Part shown: positions 7,335-16,381 of the stretch, piece after piece
How the letters are laid out: each line of letters opens with the position of its first letter
Numbering within the stretch: the first letter of the stretch is position 1
Notes under the pieces: model-generated
Told to the model about the DNA's origin: nothing
What the model saw: only the letters and a program-made list of their open reading frames with translations
Database searches by the model: none
Made by a program: the position numbers and the translations under genes
NCBI GenBank assembly: GCA_023426145.1
Contig: JAFABG010000026.1
Coordinates: 174,079-238,078, forward strand
Direction of reading: 5' to 3'
DNA: 64,000 nucleotides
Source of the DNA: Bacteroidota bacterium
GTDB lineage: Bacteria; Bacteroidota; Bacteroidia; Bacteroidales; Bacteroidaceae

Positions 7335-9644
7335 ATGAAACGAGTTACTACAACCACAGCATTCTTATGCCTGTGCAGCTTACTTATTGCACAAAATTTG
7401 CAATTAAAAGGAAGAGTTACATCCGGCAATGAACCGGTAGAATTCGCCAACGTCATTCTACAAGCCAAAGATTCGACATTTATTTCCGGAGGTATCACCG
7501 ATCAACGCGGGCGATTTAATATGAGCAATTTACAGAAAGGAAATTATCAACTACAAATATCGGGGTTAGGCTATCAAACAAGGCAAGTAAGCCTGAAAGA
7601 TTTCACCACGACACTTGACCTAGGAACCATTTCCATCGATTCAGCAGCAATCGCACTAGAAGAAGTAACCATAACTGCCAACCCTGTTATCAACCAATCC
7701 GATCGAAAAATAATTCTTCCCACCTCGCATCAACTAAAAGCATCAACAGATGGAGTTACTTTATTACAACGTCTTCAGCTCAGTCGCATACAAGTCGATC
7801 CGGTGAGACAAACGATCACATCGTCGGGACAAGGAGAAGTGCAACTACGCATCAACGGAGCCAAGGTAGAAATCTCAGAAATACTAGCATTGAGACCAGA
7901 AGACGTAATTCGCATTGAATATCATGACGAGCCTAGCTTACGTTATGGAGATAATACGGCAGCGGTTATCGATTATATCATACGTCGCAACGATACTGGA
8001 GGATACATTGGAATTAATACTAGCACATCACCACATATTATCTTTGGAAACAACAATGCTACTGCCAAAATCAATCATAAAAAATCGGAATGGGGAATAA
8101 ATTATAACGGTGGTTATCGCTCATTCAAAAACTATTGGAGAGAAAACACAGAAGTATTCAACGACCCTAATAAAGGTACATTTACGCGACTAGAAAATGG
8201 TACCCCCGACAAAATGCAGATGCGCTGGGATAATCTGACAATGAACTATAGCTATCAAGACGCAGAGAAATGGTATCTGAATATCGCACTTAGAGGGGGA
8301 TTTCAGCACAATAAGCAGCATACACAAAGTACTTTATTTCCGTTGAATAATCCAGATAACAGTGTTAGTATGAAAGACTATACCCTTTCGGATACTAAAT
8401 CGCCATCACTAGACATTTATCTGCAACGCAACCTCAAAAATAATCAGGCTATTATCCTAAATGCAGTGGGCACCTACATAAGAACGTATAATGACCGTAT
8501 GTATGAAGAGAAAGAACAGAATGCAATCCTCACCGATATTTTTTCGGCCACACGCGGAAAGAAATACTCATTTATTGGTGAAGGTATTTATGAAAAAAGA
8601 TTTTCTAAAAGTAAAATTAGCGCAGGTATTCGCCACCAACAATCATTAACTAATAATAAATACGCCGGAACGTCTTCAGCCGAGACACAAATGCAAGAGG
8701 CATACACATCTGCCTATATAGAATTCAACAGCAAAATAGATAAACTAAGCTATTCTATTGGCATGCAGGGAAATCGTTCATGGTTCAATCAAGCAGGTGA
8801 AGGATACCAGAAGTTTGCCGTATTACCACGTGTTCAGCTCACCTACTTTTTTTCAGACAATGCTTACATACGCTATCGTGGGCAAATATCTAGAAACACT
8901 CCTGCCCTATCCGACTTGAATAATGTAGAGCAACTCATTGATTCACTACAAATTCGCCGAGGAAATCCAACTCTGAAAATATCAACAGTCTACAGCAATA
9001 AAATAAATATTGATTATCGCAAGGGATTATTCAGCGGCAGCTTTTACCTATTATATCGATACCAGCACAGACCAAATATGGAAGAGACATTAAAAGAAGG
9101 AAAATATTTCGTACGCACCATGGATAATCAACTAAGCTGGCAAAAACTAAATCCAGAAATAGAAATAAAGGTGGGGCCTATAAAAGATATTCTTAGTTTA
9201 TCCGTTTCAACAGGTATCAATTATTTCGACAGTCGCGGGAATAACTACCACCATACCTATACCAATTGGTATTACCTTGCTACAGCAACAGTTGCCTACA
9301 AAAATTGGAGCGCCTATTTCGAGGCAAGGAATCATCGTAATGAGTTTTACGGTGAGACACTGACCTACGGAGAAAACTATCACCTATTAAGCATCAATTA
9401 TAAGCTTAAACAGCTAAACCTAGGAGTGATGTGTTTCAACTTCTTGGATAATAACTATAAAATAGGAAGTGAAAATTTCAGTCCACTTGCCTCATCAAAA
9501 AAATGGATGTACATTAAAGAAAGCTCCAGAATGTTCTCTATCAATCTAACATGGAATTTCAGTTTCGGACGTAAATACAAATCTACAGAAAGACTGATTC
9601 ATAATGAAGATAGCAACGCCGGAACTCTCAAATCAGGAAAATGA
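7335..9644 (+). CDS. Outer-membrane TonB-dependent-receptor-like protein with carboxypeptidase-regulatory-like domain
   Basis: A 769-residue exported protein. The signal peptide (MKRVTTTTAFLCLCSLLIA) is followed by a carboxypeptidase-regulatory-like beta sandwich (about 20-105, LKGRVTSGNEPVEFANVILQ), then a plug-like segment (about 110-220), then a long run of amphipathic beta strands rich in Tyr, Asn and Trp that fits an outer-membrane barrel. This is the layout of the Bacteroidetes outer-membrane beta-barrel 3 type receptors. It is shorter than SusC proteins, no SusD gene is next to it, and there is no clear TonB box. The substrate is unknown. It is monocistronic, between the tRNAs and a convergent yaaA. 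Confidence 0.85.
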   Translation: MKRVTTTTAFLCLCSLLIAQNLQLKGRVTSGNEPVEFANVILQAKDSTFISGGITDQRGRFNMSNLQKGNYQLQISGLGYQTRQVSLKDFTTTLDLGTISIDSAAIALEEVTITANPVINQSDRKIILPTSHQLKASTDGVTLLQRLQLSRIQVDPVRQTITSSGQGEVQLRINGAKVEISEILALRPEDVIRIEYHDEPSLRYGDNTAAVIDYIIRRNDTGGYIGINTSTSPHIIFGNNNATAKINHKKSEWGINYNGGYRSFKNYWRENTEVFNDPNKGTFTRLENGTPDKMQMRWDNLTMNYSYQDAEKWYLNIALRGGFQHNKQHTQSTLFPLNNPDNSVSMKDYTLSDTKSPSLDIYLQRNLKNNQAIILNAVGTYIRTYNDRMYEEKEQNAILTDIFSATRGKKYSFIGEGIYEKRFSKSKISAGIRHQQSLTNNKYAGTSSAETQMQEAYTSAYIEFNSKIDKLSYSIGMQGNRSWFNQAGEGYQKFAVLPRVQLTYFFSDNAYIRYRGQISRNTPALSDLNNVEQLIDSLQIRRGNPTLKISTVYSNKINIDYRKGLFSGSFYLLYRYQHRPNMEETLKEGKYFVRTMDNQLSWQKLNPEIEIKVGPIKDILSLSVSTGINYFDSRGNNYHHTYTNWYYLATATVAYKNWSAYFEARNHRNEFYGETLTYGENYHLLSINYKLKQLNLGVMCFNFLDNNYKIGSENFSPLASSKKWMYIKESSRMFSINLTWNFSFGRKYKSTERLIHNEDSNAGTLKSGK

Positions 9645-9684
9645 GAGCAATACATTTAGAGACAGGAGACAGCTACTCATTCTC

Positions 9685-10458
9685 CTACCCAATCTTACCA
9701 TTCGTAAACACGAATTTTCGGTCGCTGGATAGTGATTCATTATATTCGAATCCTTCCCACGAAAATCCTTTCAATTCTTCAGGGGTTGTCAACTGATTTG
9801 TCAGAATGTGTCGTGCCATCTCTCCACGACACATTTTTGTATACACAACAATAGTCGAAAGCTTTCCATTTTTCCACACATGAAAATCAGGATATATAAT
9901 TTGCACCTCGCGTTCAACTTTCTTCCAATCAAACAAACCTTTCATTTCCTCACTGGCAAGATAGCACAAAGTCCCTCCCGCCTGCCGAATATCTTCAATA
10001 AAAAGATCTGTTAACCGAGGCTTCCAATAATCAAAGAGAGTCTGATCTCCGAATTCCGGTAGTACAACATCCCCCTCCAATCTATAGAGATGAATCTGAT
10101 CTAGCGGACGTAACAAGCCATAACAAAAAGAAGTCAGTCGTAAATGTTCTTGAGCGTAATCAAAATCGATTGCAGAAAAGTCTTTAGGGTTTAGGCGCTT
10201 GAAAACGATACCGGTGTAAGCTAATAATGCAGACAAAAGAGAATTAGTCGCTGCATGAAAAGTCTGATAACGTTTATAATTTTCAACTGCGATCTTAGCG
10301 TTCACACGCAACAAATGTTCTAGCTCATCAACAGAATATTGAGACATCTGAAACGCTATTTCAGCTGCTTCTTGTTGAAAACGGGGAATAGTAGTCAAAG
10401 GAACTTTAACCTTTGACGTCGCATTCATAGTCTTAGCGCAAGATAAAAGTACTAACAT
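9685..10458 (-). CDS. yaaA: YaaA family peroxide-stress protein (UPF0246)
   Basis: A 257-residue YaaA/UPF0246 protein. In E. coli YaaA lowers intracellular free iron during hydrogen peroxide stress and has a DNA-binding fold. Family marks here are the MLVLLSCAKTM start, the YTGIVFKRLN segment, LRPLDQIHLYRLE, and the C-terminal SWEGFEYNESLSSDRKFVF. I placed the start at the ATG at 10458, since family members begin M-L-I/V-L-x-S-x-A-K; an in-frame ATG 18 bp upstream is possible. A TATCTTTG -7 element lies at 10488-10495. Whether OxyR regulates it cannot be read here. It converges with the receptor gene at 7335. Confidence 0.93.
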   Translation of the reverse strand: MLVLLSCAKTMNATSKVKVPLTTIPRFQQEAAEIAFQMSQYSVDELEHLLRVNAKIAVENYKRYQTFHAATNSLLSALLAYTGIVFKRLNPKDFSAIDFDYAQEHLRLTSFCYGLLRPLDQIHLYRLEGDVVLPEFGDQTLFDYWKPRLTDLFIEDIRQAGGTLCYLASEEMKGLFDWKKVEREVQIIYPDFHVWKNGKLSTIVVYTKMCRGEMARHILTNQLTTPEELKGFSWEGFEYNESLSSDRKFVFTNGKIG

Positions 10459-10715
10459 CCTCAAAATATTTTTCAATTTGACATATACAAAGATAGATAT
10501 AAATCCCTTAAGTTGATCATATCTCTGGCAAGTTATACATCGTTCCAGCCAAACAAAGCCAACTTCTCTATCCTATTCTATAACTAGTTTTCTAACAAAA
10601 GGTTTATTCCTTTTCAATTCACGCAAAGCTCCTAATGAAGTAGTCGCATTTTGATGCATCTTTCACTTTTTATCCTTATCTTTGTGGCTAAATCTATTAT
10701 AATAAGCTAATCACA

Positions 10716-11810
10716 ATGGGAAAAGAAAAAATAATACTCACCGGTGACCGCCCTACCGGAAGACTTCATATCGGACATTATGTTGGTTCATTGAAACGCA
10801 GAGTCGAGCTGCAGGATGCAGGAGATTATAGTAAAATGTTTATTTTCATCGCCGATGCGCAAGCCTTAACGGATAACATAGACAATCCCGAGAAAGTGCG
10901 TCAGAACGTTATTGAAGTAGCTCTCGATTATTTAGCATGTGGGATAGATCCTTCCAAAGCTACGATCTTCATTCAATCACAAATTCCGGAACTGTGCGAG
11001 CTCAGCTTCTATTATATGGATCTTGTTAGCGTATCCCGCCTACAACGTAATCCGACTGTTAAATCGGAGATTCAAATGCGCAATTTCGAAGCAAGTATCC
11101 CAGTAGGTTTCTTTACTTATCCCATTAGTCAGGCAGCAGATATTACTGCTTTCCGAGCTACCACCGTACCGGTAGGTGAGGATCAAGAGCCGATGCTTGA
11201 ACAAGCACGCGAAATCGTTCGCCGCTTTAATTATATTTATGGTGAAACTCTGGTTGAACCAGAAATTTTGTTACCGGACAATGCCGCTTGCTTACGCCTA
11301 CCTGGAACAGATGGCAAGGCGAAAATGAGTAAATCGCTTGGCAACTGTATTTACCTTTCGGAAGAACCTGAAGAAATTCAGAAAAAGATCATGAGCATGT
11401 ATACCGATCCGGGACACCTTCGTGTTCAAGATCCGGGTAAAATTGAAGGCAACACCGTATTCACTTATTTAGATGCCTTTTGCCTACCTGAACATTTCGA
11501 GCGCTTTCTACCTGAATATCCAAATCTCGAAGAATTAAAAGCACACTACCAACGAGGTGGACTAGGAGATGTAAAAGTGAAACGCTTCCTCAATGCTATC
11601 ATGCAAGAAATACTGGAACCCATTCGCAATCGACGTAAAGAGTTCAGTAAAGATATTCCTGCTGTCTACGATATGTTGCAGAAAGGATGTGAAGTAGCTA
11701 GAGCAGCGGCGGCCGAAACGCTATCTGATGTGAAAAGAGCCATGAAGATTAACTATTTCGACGATAAAGAATTAATTGAAGAGCAAGTAAAACGTTTCGC
11801 TCAAAAATAA
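10716..11810 (+). CDS. trpS: Tryptophanyl-tRNA synthetase
   Basis: A 364-residue class I synthetase that charges tRNA-Trp. The HIGH motif is at residues 18-21 (GRLHIGHYVGS) and KMSKS at about 203-207 (AKMSKSLGNC). The length is a little above the 330 typical of E. coli TrpRS and matches the longer form found in many Bacteroidota, with extra sequence in the C-terminal half. A -7 element TATCTTTG is at 10677-10684. It is monocistronic and divergent from yaaA, and a strong hairpin follows about 50 bp after the stop. Confidence 0.97.
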   Translation: MGKEKIILTGDRPTGRLHIGHYVGSLKRRVELQDAGDYSKMFIFIADAQALTDNIDNPEKVRQNVIEVALDYLACGIDPSKATIFIQSQIPELCELSFYYMDLVSVSRLQRNPTVKSEIQMRNFEASIPVGFFTYPISQAADITAFRATTVPVGEDQEPMLEQAREIVRRFNYIYGETLVEPEILLPDNAACLRLPGTDGKAKMSKSLGNCIYLSEEPEEIQKKIMSMYTDPGHLRVQDPGKIEGNTVFTYLDAFCLPEHFERFLPEYPNLEELKAHYQRGGLGDVKVKRFLNAIMQEILEPIRNRRKEFSKDIPAVYDMLQKGCEVARAAAAETLSDVKRAMKINYFDDKELIEEQVKRFAQK

Positions 11811-11862
11811 CATTAGAAACAATACAAAAAAGTAGGAGGTAAAAAACCGGTCTACTGACCCA

Positions 11863-11900
11863 AATCGCCCCTGTTACAGATTTCTGTGACAGGGGCGATT
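11863..11900 (+). terminator. Strong 17-bp hairpin downstream of trpS
   Basis: AATCGCCCCTGTTACAG (11863-11879) pairs with CTGTGACAGGGGCGATT (11884-11900), with one G-U pair. Only GGTTT follows, so the U-tract is weak. It probably ends or protects the trpS mRNA. The rest of the gap 11811-12144 shows no gene; it has scattered TTCCACAGTTATCACC-like sequence but nothing I can assign. Confidence 0.6.
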
Positions 11901-12144
11901 GGTTTAATCCTGAGTTCAATTGTAGCATTTTTCCACAGTTATCACCCCATATTCTACAGCTTTCCCCATCAATCCGAGCTGAGCTAGCACAAGATAACAA
12001 CCTATATAACAGAGAATTAAACAAATAATTTATTCATTGGCACAGTCTTTGATCGTTAGTATAACATAAGGAAAAGCAACAATCTTCACCTTAACATAGC
12101 AAAGAGACTTAAAATGTATGTTTAATTTTTTAAAGCAATTGATT

Positions 12145-12342
12145 ATGAAAAAGTTAGTATTAGTAGTAGCCATGTTTATGTTCGTTTGTAGTGGAACATT
12201 CTTTGTAAAAGCACAAAACGCTGCTGAGGTAGTAACTTCAACAGCAAAATCAACAACAATTGTTAATGATACAATTGTTAATGATACAGTAGTTACTGAC
12301 ACTGCATCAAAAGATAAACCTGCTGAGCCTGCCAAGGAATAA
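12145..12342 (+). CDS. Small exported Thr/Val/Asp-rich repeat protein
   Basis: A 65-residue protein with a textbook signal peptide (MKKLVLVVAMFMFVCSGTFFVKAQ). The mature peptide of about 41 residues is low complexity, built on an imperfect tandem TIVND-TIVND-TVVTD, and ends DKPAEPAKE. I chose the ATG at 12145 because it opens the signal peptide; an in-frame ATG at 12118 would put a hydrophobic FNFLKQLI ahead of it. No domain is recognised. It is followed by a good terminator, so it is expressed as a single-gene transcript. Small exported proteins like this are common in Bacteroides and uncharacterised. No homologue is known to me. Confidence 0.7.
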   Translation: MKKLVLVVAMFMFVCSGTFFVKAQNAAEVVTSTAKSTTIVNDTIVNDTVVTDTASKDKPAEPAKE

Positions 12343-12401
12343 CCCTTCTAGAAACTTACTAGAAACATAGTCTGCCGAACAAAAGTAAGCACACTATCAA
12401 T

Positions 12402-12443
12402 AAAAGCCATCCCTACTTTGTCTATTCCGGGGATGGCTTTTTT
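12402..12443 (+). terminator. Rho-independent terminator
   Basis: AAAAGCCATCCC (12402-12413) pairs with GGGATGGCTTTT (12430-12441), followed by further T. It ends the small exported protein transcript. Confidence 0.85.
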
Positions 12444-12564
12444 ATATACCTAACAAACAGCTTAAAACGTGATTAAAAAGATAGAACGGCCTACCTCTTA
12501 TATGGATTTAATGTCGTATTTTTGAGAACTTTAAATGATCTAATCCAAACAAACTAAAAAAAAC

Positions 12565-13512
12565 ATGAAACAAAAAAACCTTTTATTTATTGTTCTTGCG
12601 GTGATCTTTCTATCCAGCTGTCAAAGCTACCAACCAACCTCGTTCACCGTCGCATCTTACAACCTTAGAAACGCCAATGGTTCGGATTCCCTGCACGGAA
12701 ACGGTTGGGGACAACGTTATCCAGTGATTGCTCAAATTGTTCAATATCATAATTTTGATATATTCGGTACTCAAGAATGTTTTCTTCACCAATTGAAGAA
12801 TATGAAAGAAGCTCTTCCTGGCTATGACTACATCGGTGTAGGACGTGATGACGGGAAAGAAAAGGGAGAGCACTCCGCTATCTTCTATCGCACTGACAAA
12901 TTCGATCTCTTGGAAAAAGGAGATTTTTGGCTATCAGAGACTCCAAATATCCCAAGCAAAGGGTGGGACGCAGTTTTACCACGTGTTTGTAGCTGGGGAC
13001 ATTTCAAATGCAAAGATACTGGTTTTGAATTTCTCTTTTTTAATCTCCATATGGACCATATAGGCAAGCAAGCAAGAGTGGAAAGTGCTTACCTTGTGCA
13101 AGAAAAGATGAAAGAACTGGGAAAGGGGAAAAATTTGCCCGCAATCCTAACAGGCGATTTTAATGTCGACCAAACTCATCAGTCCTATAAAGCTTTAGTC
13201 AGTAAAGGAGTGCTCTGCGATTCTTATGAAACGAGTGATTACCGTTATGCACTTAACGGTACATTCAACAGCTTTGATCCCAACAGTTTCACAGAAAGTC
13301 GCATTGATCATATCTTTGTATCCCCCTCTTTTCATGTCAAACGATACGGTGTGCTGACGGACACTTACCGTAGCGTACGTGAAAACAGTGAAAAGGAGAA
13401 TGTTAAAGACTGCCCAGAAGAAATTACAATTAAAACCTATGAAGCACGTACACCATCAGATCATTTTCCTGTAAAGGTAGAATTGGAATATGATAAACGT
13501 AAGCAAAAATAA
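12565..13512 (+). CDS. Endonuclease/exonuclease/phosphatase-family lipoprotein of the mannan island
   Basis: A 315-residue lipoprotein (signal ending FLSSC, lipid Cys at 19) with an EEP fold. Metal and catalytic motifs are in order: ASYNLRN, GTQECF (Glu for metal), NLHMDH, TGDFNVD, SRIDHIF, and SDHFPV at the C-terminus. EEP enzymes hydrolyse phosphodiester or phosphomonoester bonds. Because it is first in a run with GH76 and GH125 (33 bp to GH76), removal of phosphate from phosphomannan is the likely job. From memory, a matching gene sits in the B. thetaiotaomicron mannan locus; treat that as recollection. A -7 element TATTTTTG is at 12517-12524. Surface or periplasmic location is unresolved. 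Confidence 0.85.
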   Translation: MKQKNLLFIVLAVIFLSSCQSYQPTSFTVASYNLRNANGSDSLHGNGWGQRYPVIAQIVQYHNFDIFGTQECFLHQLKNMKEALPGYDYIGVGRDDGKEKGEHSAIFYRTDKFDLLEKGDFWLSETPNIPSKGWDAVLPRVCSWGHFKCKDTGFEFLFFNLHMDHIGKQARVESAYLVQEKMKELGKGKNLPAILTGDFNVDQTHQSYKALVSKGVLCDSYETSDYRYALNGTFNSFDPNSFTESRIDHIFVSPSFHVKRYGVLTDTYRSVRENSEKENVKDCPEEITIKTYEARTPSDHFPVKVELEYDKRKQK

Positions 13513-13545
13513 AATCGAAGACTTCATTTATAAGCTGATACAAAT

Positions 13546-14709
13546 ATGAGAAATCTATGTTTTGTAACCTGCATACTGTTTTGCCTTGCTTCGGCTTCGG
13601 GCAAAACAGTAAAGAATCACCCTTTTACATCTATTGCCGACTCGATTCTTGATAATATTCTGAATTTATATCAAACTGAAGATGGGCTTCTTACAGAAAC
13701 ATTTCCTATAAATCCCGATCAGAAAATCACTTATCTAGCGGGTGGGGTGCAACAAAACGGGGCATTACGAGCCTCCTTTCTATGGCCCTATTCTGGGATG
13801 CTGTCTGGTTGTATAGCCATCTATCGGGCTACTGGAAACAAAAAGTACAAAGCGGTATTGGAAAAACGTATTCTTCCAGGATTAGAACAGTATTGGGATG
13901 ACAAACGTCTTCCAGCTTGCTACCAATCTTATCCCGTGAAGTATGGAGAGCATGGGCGCTACTACGATGATAACATCTGGATTGCACTGGATTATTGCGA
14001 CTATTATCGCCTCACCCACAAAGCCGACTATCTGAAAAAGGCCATTGCACTTTACGAATACATCTACAGTGGCTGGAGCAACGAACTAGGCGGAGGTATT
14101 TTCTGGTGCGAACAGCACAAAGAAGCAAAGCACACCTGCTCCAATGCTCCATCAACAGTACTCGGCGTCAAGTTATATCGTCTGACGAAGGATAAAAAGT
14201 ATCTGGACAAAGCCATAGAAACCTACACGTGGACTAAAAAAAACTTGTGTGATCCGAACGATTTCCTTTACTGGGACAATATCAATCTGAAAGGAAAGGT
14301 CTCAAAAGACAAATATGCCTACAACAGTGGACAAATGATTCACGCAGGCGTCTTGCTATACGAAGAGACTGGGGACGGGAAGTTCTTAAGCGATGCACAG
14401 AAGACAGCTGCTGGAACCGATGCCTTTTTCCGTTCGAAAGCTGATAAAAAAGATCCGTCAATGAAAGTACACAAAGACATGGCATGGTTTAATGTGATTC
14501 TGTTCAGAGGTTTCAAAGCATTGGAGAAGGTTGACCACAACCCGACTTATGTCGATGCGATGACAGAGAACGCTCTCCACGCCTGGAGAAACTATAGAGA
14601 TGCCAACGGATTATTAGGGAGAGACTGGTCGGGACATAACGAGGAACCTTATAAATGGCTACTTGATAATGCCTGCCTGATTGAGTTATTCAGTGAAATC
14701 GAGAAATAA
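13546..14709 (+). CDS. GH76 endo-alpha-1,6-mannanase
   Basis: A 387-residue exported glycoside hydrolase family 76 protein (signal MRNLCFVTCILFCLASASG). GH76 enzymes cut the alpha-1,6-mannan backbone of yeast mannan with an (alpha/alpha)6 barrel. The family catalytic pair of neighbouring Asp is present at 141-142 in RYYDDNIWIALDY. Other family marks are GGIFWCE, the NAPS segment, and KDMAWFN near the C-terminus. There is no lipobox Cys, so the periplasm is more likely than the cell surface. It lies between the EEP lipoprotein and GH125 with short gaps and is presumably co-transcribed. Confidence 0.93.
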   Translation: MRNLCFVTCILFCLASASGKTVKNHPFTSIADSILDNILNLYQTEDGLLTETFPINPDQKITYLAGGVQQNGALRASFLWPYSGMLSGCIAIYRATGNKKYKAVLEKRILPGLEQYWDDKRLPACYQSYPVKYGEHGRYYDDNIWIALDYCDYYRLTHKADYLKKAIALYEYIYSGWSNELGGGIFWCEQHKEAKHTCSNAPSTVLGVKLYRLTKDKKYLDKAIETYTWTKKNLCDPNDFLYWDNINLKGKVSKDKYAYNSGQMIHAGVLLYEETGDGKFLSDAQKTAAGTDAFFRSKADKKDPSMKVHKDMAWFNVILFRGFKALEKVDHNPTYVDAMTENALHAWRNYRDANGLLGRDWSGHNEEPYKWLLDNACLIELFSEIEK

Positions 14710-14754
14710 AACATTGATTATTAGCTCTTACATCAATTAAAGAAAACAATCACC

Positions 14755-16200
14755 ATGAATATAACCAAAATACTTTGCCTCTGCGCAGCACTTTCGGGTG
14801 CTGCCGGAATGCAAGCAATGGGAAACCGCGAATTTGTGGCCCAACAAGATCATACACAGGTCAAAATTTATCAGACCAATCGCCCTGAAGCCTCCAAACG
14901 ATTATTCGTATCGAAGGAAGTTGAACGGCAAATTGACCATATCAAGCAACTACTAACCAATGCTAAACTAGCATGGATGTTCGAGAACTGCTTCCCGAAC
15001 ACACTGGACACCACCGTTCACTTCGACGGTAAGGAGGATACTTTTGTATACACCGGAGACATCCACGCTATGTGGCTCCGTGACTCCGGTGCCCAGGTAT
15101 GGCCGTATGTGCAGCTTGCCAATAAAGACCCCGAACTGAAAAAGATGCTAGCAGGAGTGATCAACCGCCAATTTAAATGTATCAATATCGACCCGTACGC
15201 TAACGCCTTCAATATGAGCTCCGAAGGCGGCGAATGGATGAGCGACCTGACGGATATGAAACCAGAACTTCACGAACGCAAATGGGAAATTGACTCTCTC
15301 TGCTATCCAATCCGCCTAGCATACCATTATTGGAAAACAACAGGCGATGCCAGCATATTTTCCGAGGAGTGGTTGCAGGCCATCGCAAATATACTGAAGA
15401 CTTTCAAGGAACAGCAACGTAAAAATGACGCGAAAGGTCCCTATAGATTCCAGCGTAAAACCGAACGCGCGCTCGACACTATGACTAATGACGGGTGGGG
15501 TAATCCAGTAAAACCTGTCGGACTGATCGCTTCAGCCTTCCGCCCTTCGGATGATGCTACCACTTTTCAATTCCTCGTTCCTTCCAATTTTTTTGCTGTT
15601 ACTTCCTTGCGCAAAGCTGCAGAAATTCTAAGCACCGTGAACAAGAAGCCGACGCTGGCCAAAGAATGTACCGCATTGGCAGATGAAGTAGAAAATGCAT
15701 TAAAGAAATATGCTATTTTCAACCATCCAAAATTCGGTAAGATCTATGCTTTTGAGGTAGACGGCTTTGGCAATCAACTGCTCATGGACGATGCCAACGT
15801 GCCAAGCCTCATCGCTTTGCCTTATCTGGGAGACGTTAAAGTGACTGATCCGATTTATCAGAATACCCGCAAATTTGTATGGAGCGAAGACAATCCTTAC
15901 TTCTTCAAAGGAAGTGCTGGAGAAGGTATCGGGGGGCCGCACATCGGATATGACATGATATGGCCTATGAGTATCATGATGAAAGCCTTCACCAGCCAAA
16001 ATGACGAAGAAATCAGAACTTGTATCAAAATGTTGATGGATACCGATGCAGGTACCGGCTTTATTCACGAATCTTTCAACAAAAACGATCCGAAAGACTT
16101 TACCCGTGCATGGTTTGCATGGCAAAATACGTTATTCGGAGAGTTGATCCTTAAACTGGTCAATGAAGGGAAGGCAAACTTACTGAATAGCATTCAGTAG
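14755..16200 (+). CDS. GH125 exo-alpha-1,6-mannosidase
   Basis: A 481-residue exported enzyme of family GH125 (formerly DUF1237). These are inverting exo-acting alpha-1,6-mannosidases. The diagnostic segment GDIHAMWLRDSGAQVWPY lies near residue 101, followed by PYANAFNMSSEGGEWMSD, RPSDDATTFQFLVPSN, and DANVPSLIALPYLG, all typical. The signal peptide is MNITKILCLCAALSGAAGMQAMG. It would take mannose from the ends of oligosaccharides that GH76 releases. Its TAG stop is at 16198-16200, and the first repeat of the array begins at the last base of that stop. Confidence 0.95.
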   Translation: MNITKILCLCAALSGAAGMQAMGNREFVAQQDHTQVKIYQTNRPEASKRLFVSKEVERQIDHIKQLLTNAKLAWMFENCFPNTLDTTVHFDGKEDTFVYTGDIHAMWLRDSGAQVWPYVQLANKDPELKKMLAGVINRQFKCINIDPYANAFNMSSEGGEWMSDLTDMKPELHERKWEIDSLCYPIRLAYHYWKTTGDASIFSEEWLQAIANILKTFKEQQRKNDAKGPYRFQRKTERALDTMTNDGWGNPVKPVGLIASAFRPSDDATTFQFLVPSNFFAVTSLRKAAEILSTVNKKPTLAKECTALADEVENALKKYAIFNHPKFGKIYAFEVDGFGNQLLMDDANVPSLIALPYLGDVKVTDPIYQNTRKFVWSEDNPYFFKGSAGEGIGGPHIGYDMIWPMSIMMKAFTSQNDEEIRTCIKMLMDTDAGTGFIHESFNKNDPKDFTRAWFAWQNTLFGELILKLVNEGKANLLNSIQ

Positions 16201-16377
16201 TTGTCAACTATTTCCAGTATAATACAACTTCTTTAGGTTTTAACAATCCAAGAGTGAACTTTTTTAGGCCTAAAAGAATAGAAAGTAAACTTTTTCAGGT
16301 TTAGAAAACTATTGAGTAAACTTATTTAGGTATAACATACGAAGTTGTCAACTATTTCCAGTACACTACAACCATTA
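16200..16377. repeat. 31-bp-period tandem repeat, flanked by 29-bp direct repeats
   Basis: Five units start at 16223, 16254, 16285, 16316 and 16347, exactly 31 bp apart. Consensus of the first 19 bp is GTnAACTTnTTYAGGTnTA; the rest of each unit is AT-rich and variable. A 29-bp direct repeat beginning GTTGTCAACTATTTCCAGTA occurs at 16200-16228 and 16344-16372 with 2 differences, bracketing the array. It lies in the 525-bp gap between GH125 and GH130, and no ORF is seen there. Confidence 0.85.
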
Positions 16378-16381
16378 TTAG

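Noticed and set aside
11749..12024. 91-residue minus-strand ORF near the trpS end
   Set aside because: It overlaps the trpS 3' end and the strong hairpin and has no protein features.
12030..12335. 101-residue minus-strand ORF
   Set aside because: It is the complement of the small exported protein gene, whose plus-strand frame has a clean signal peptide and a terminator.
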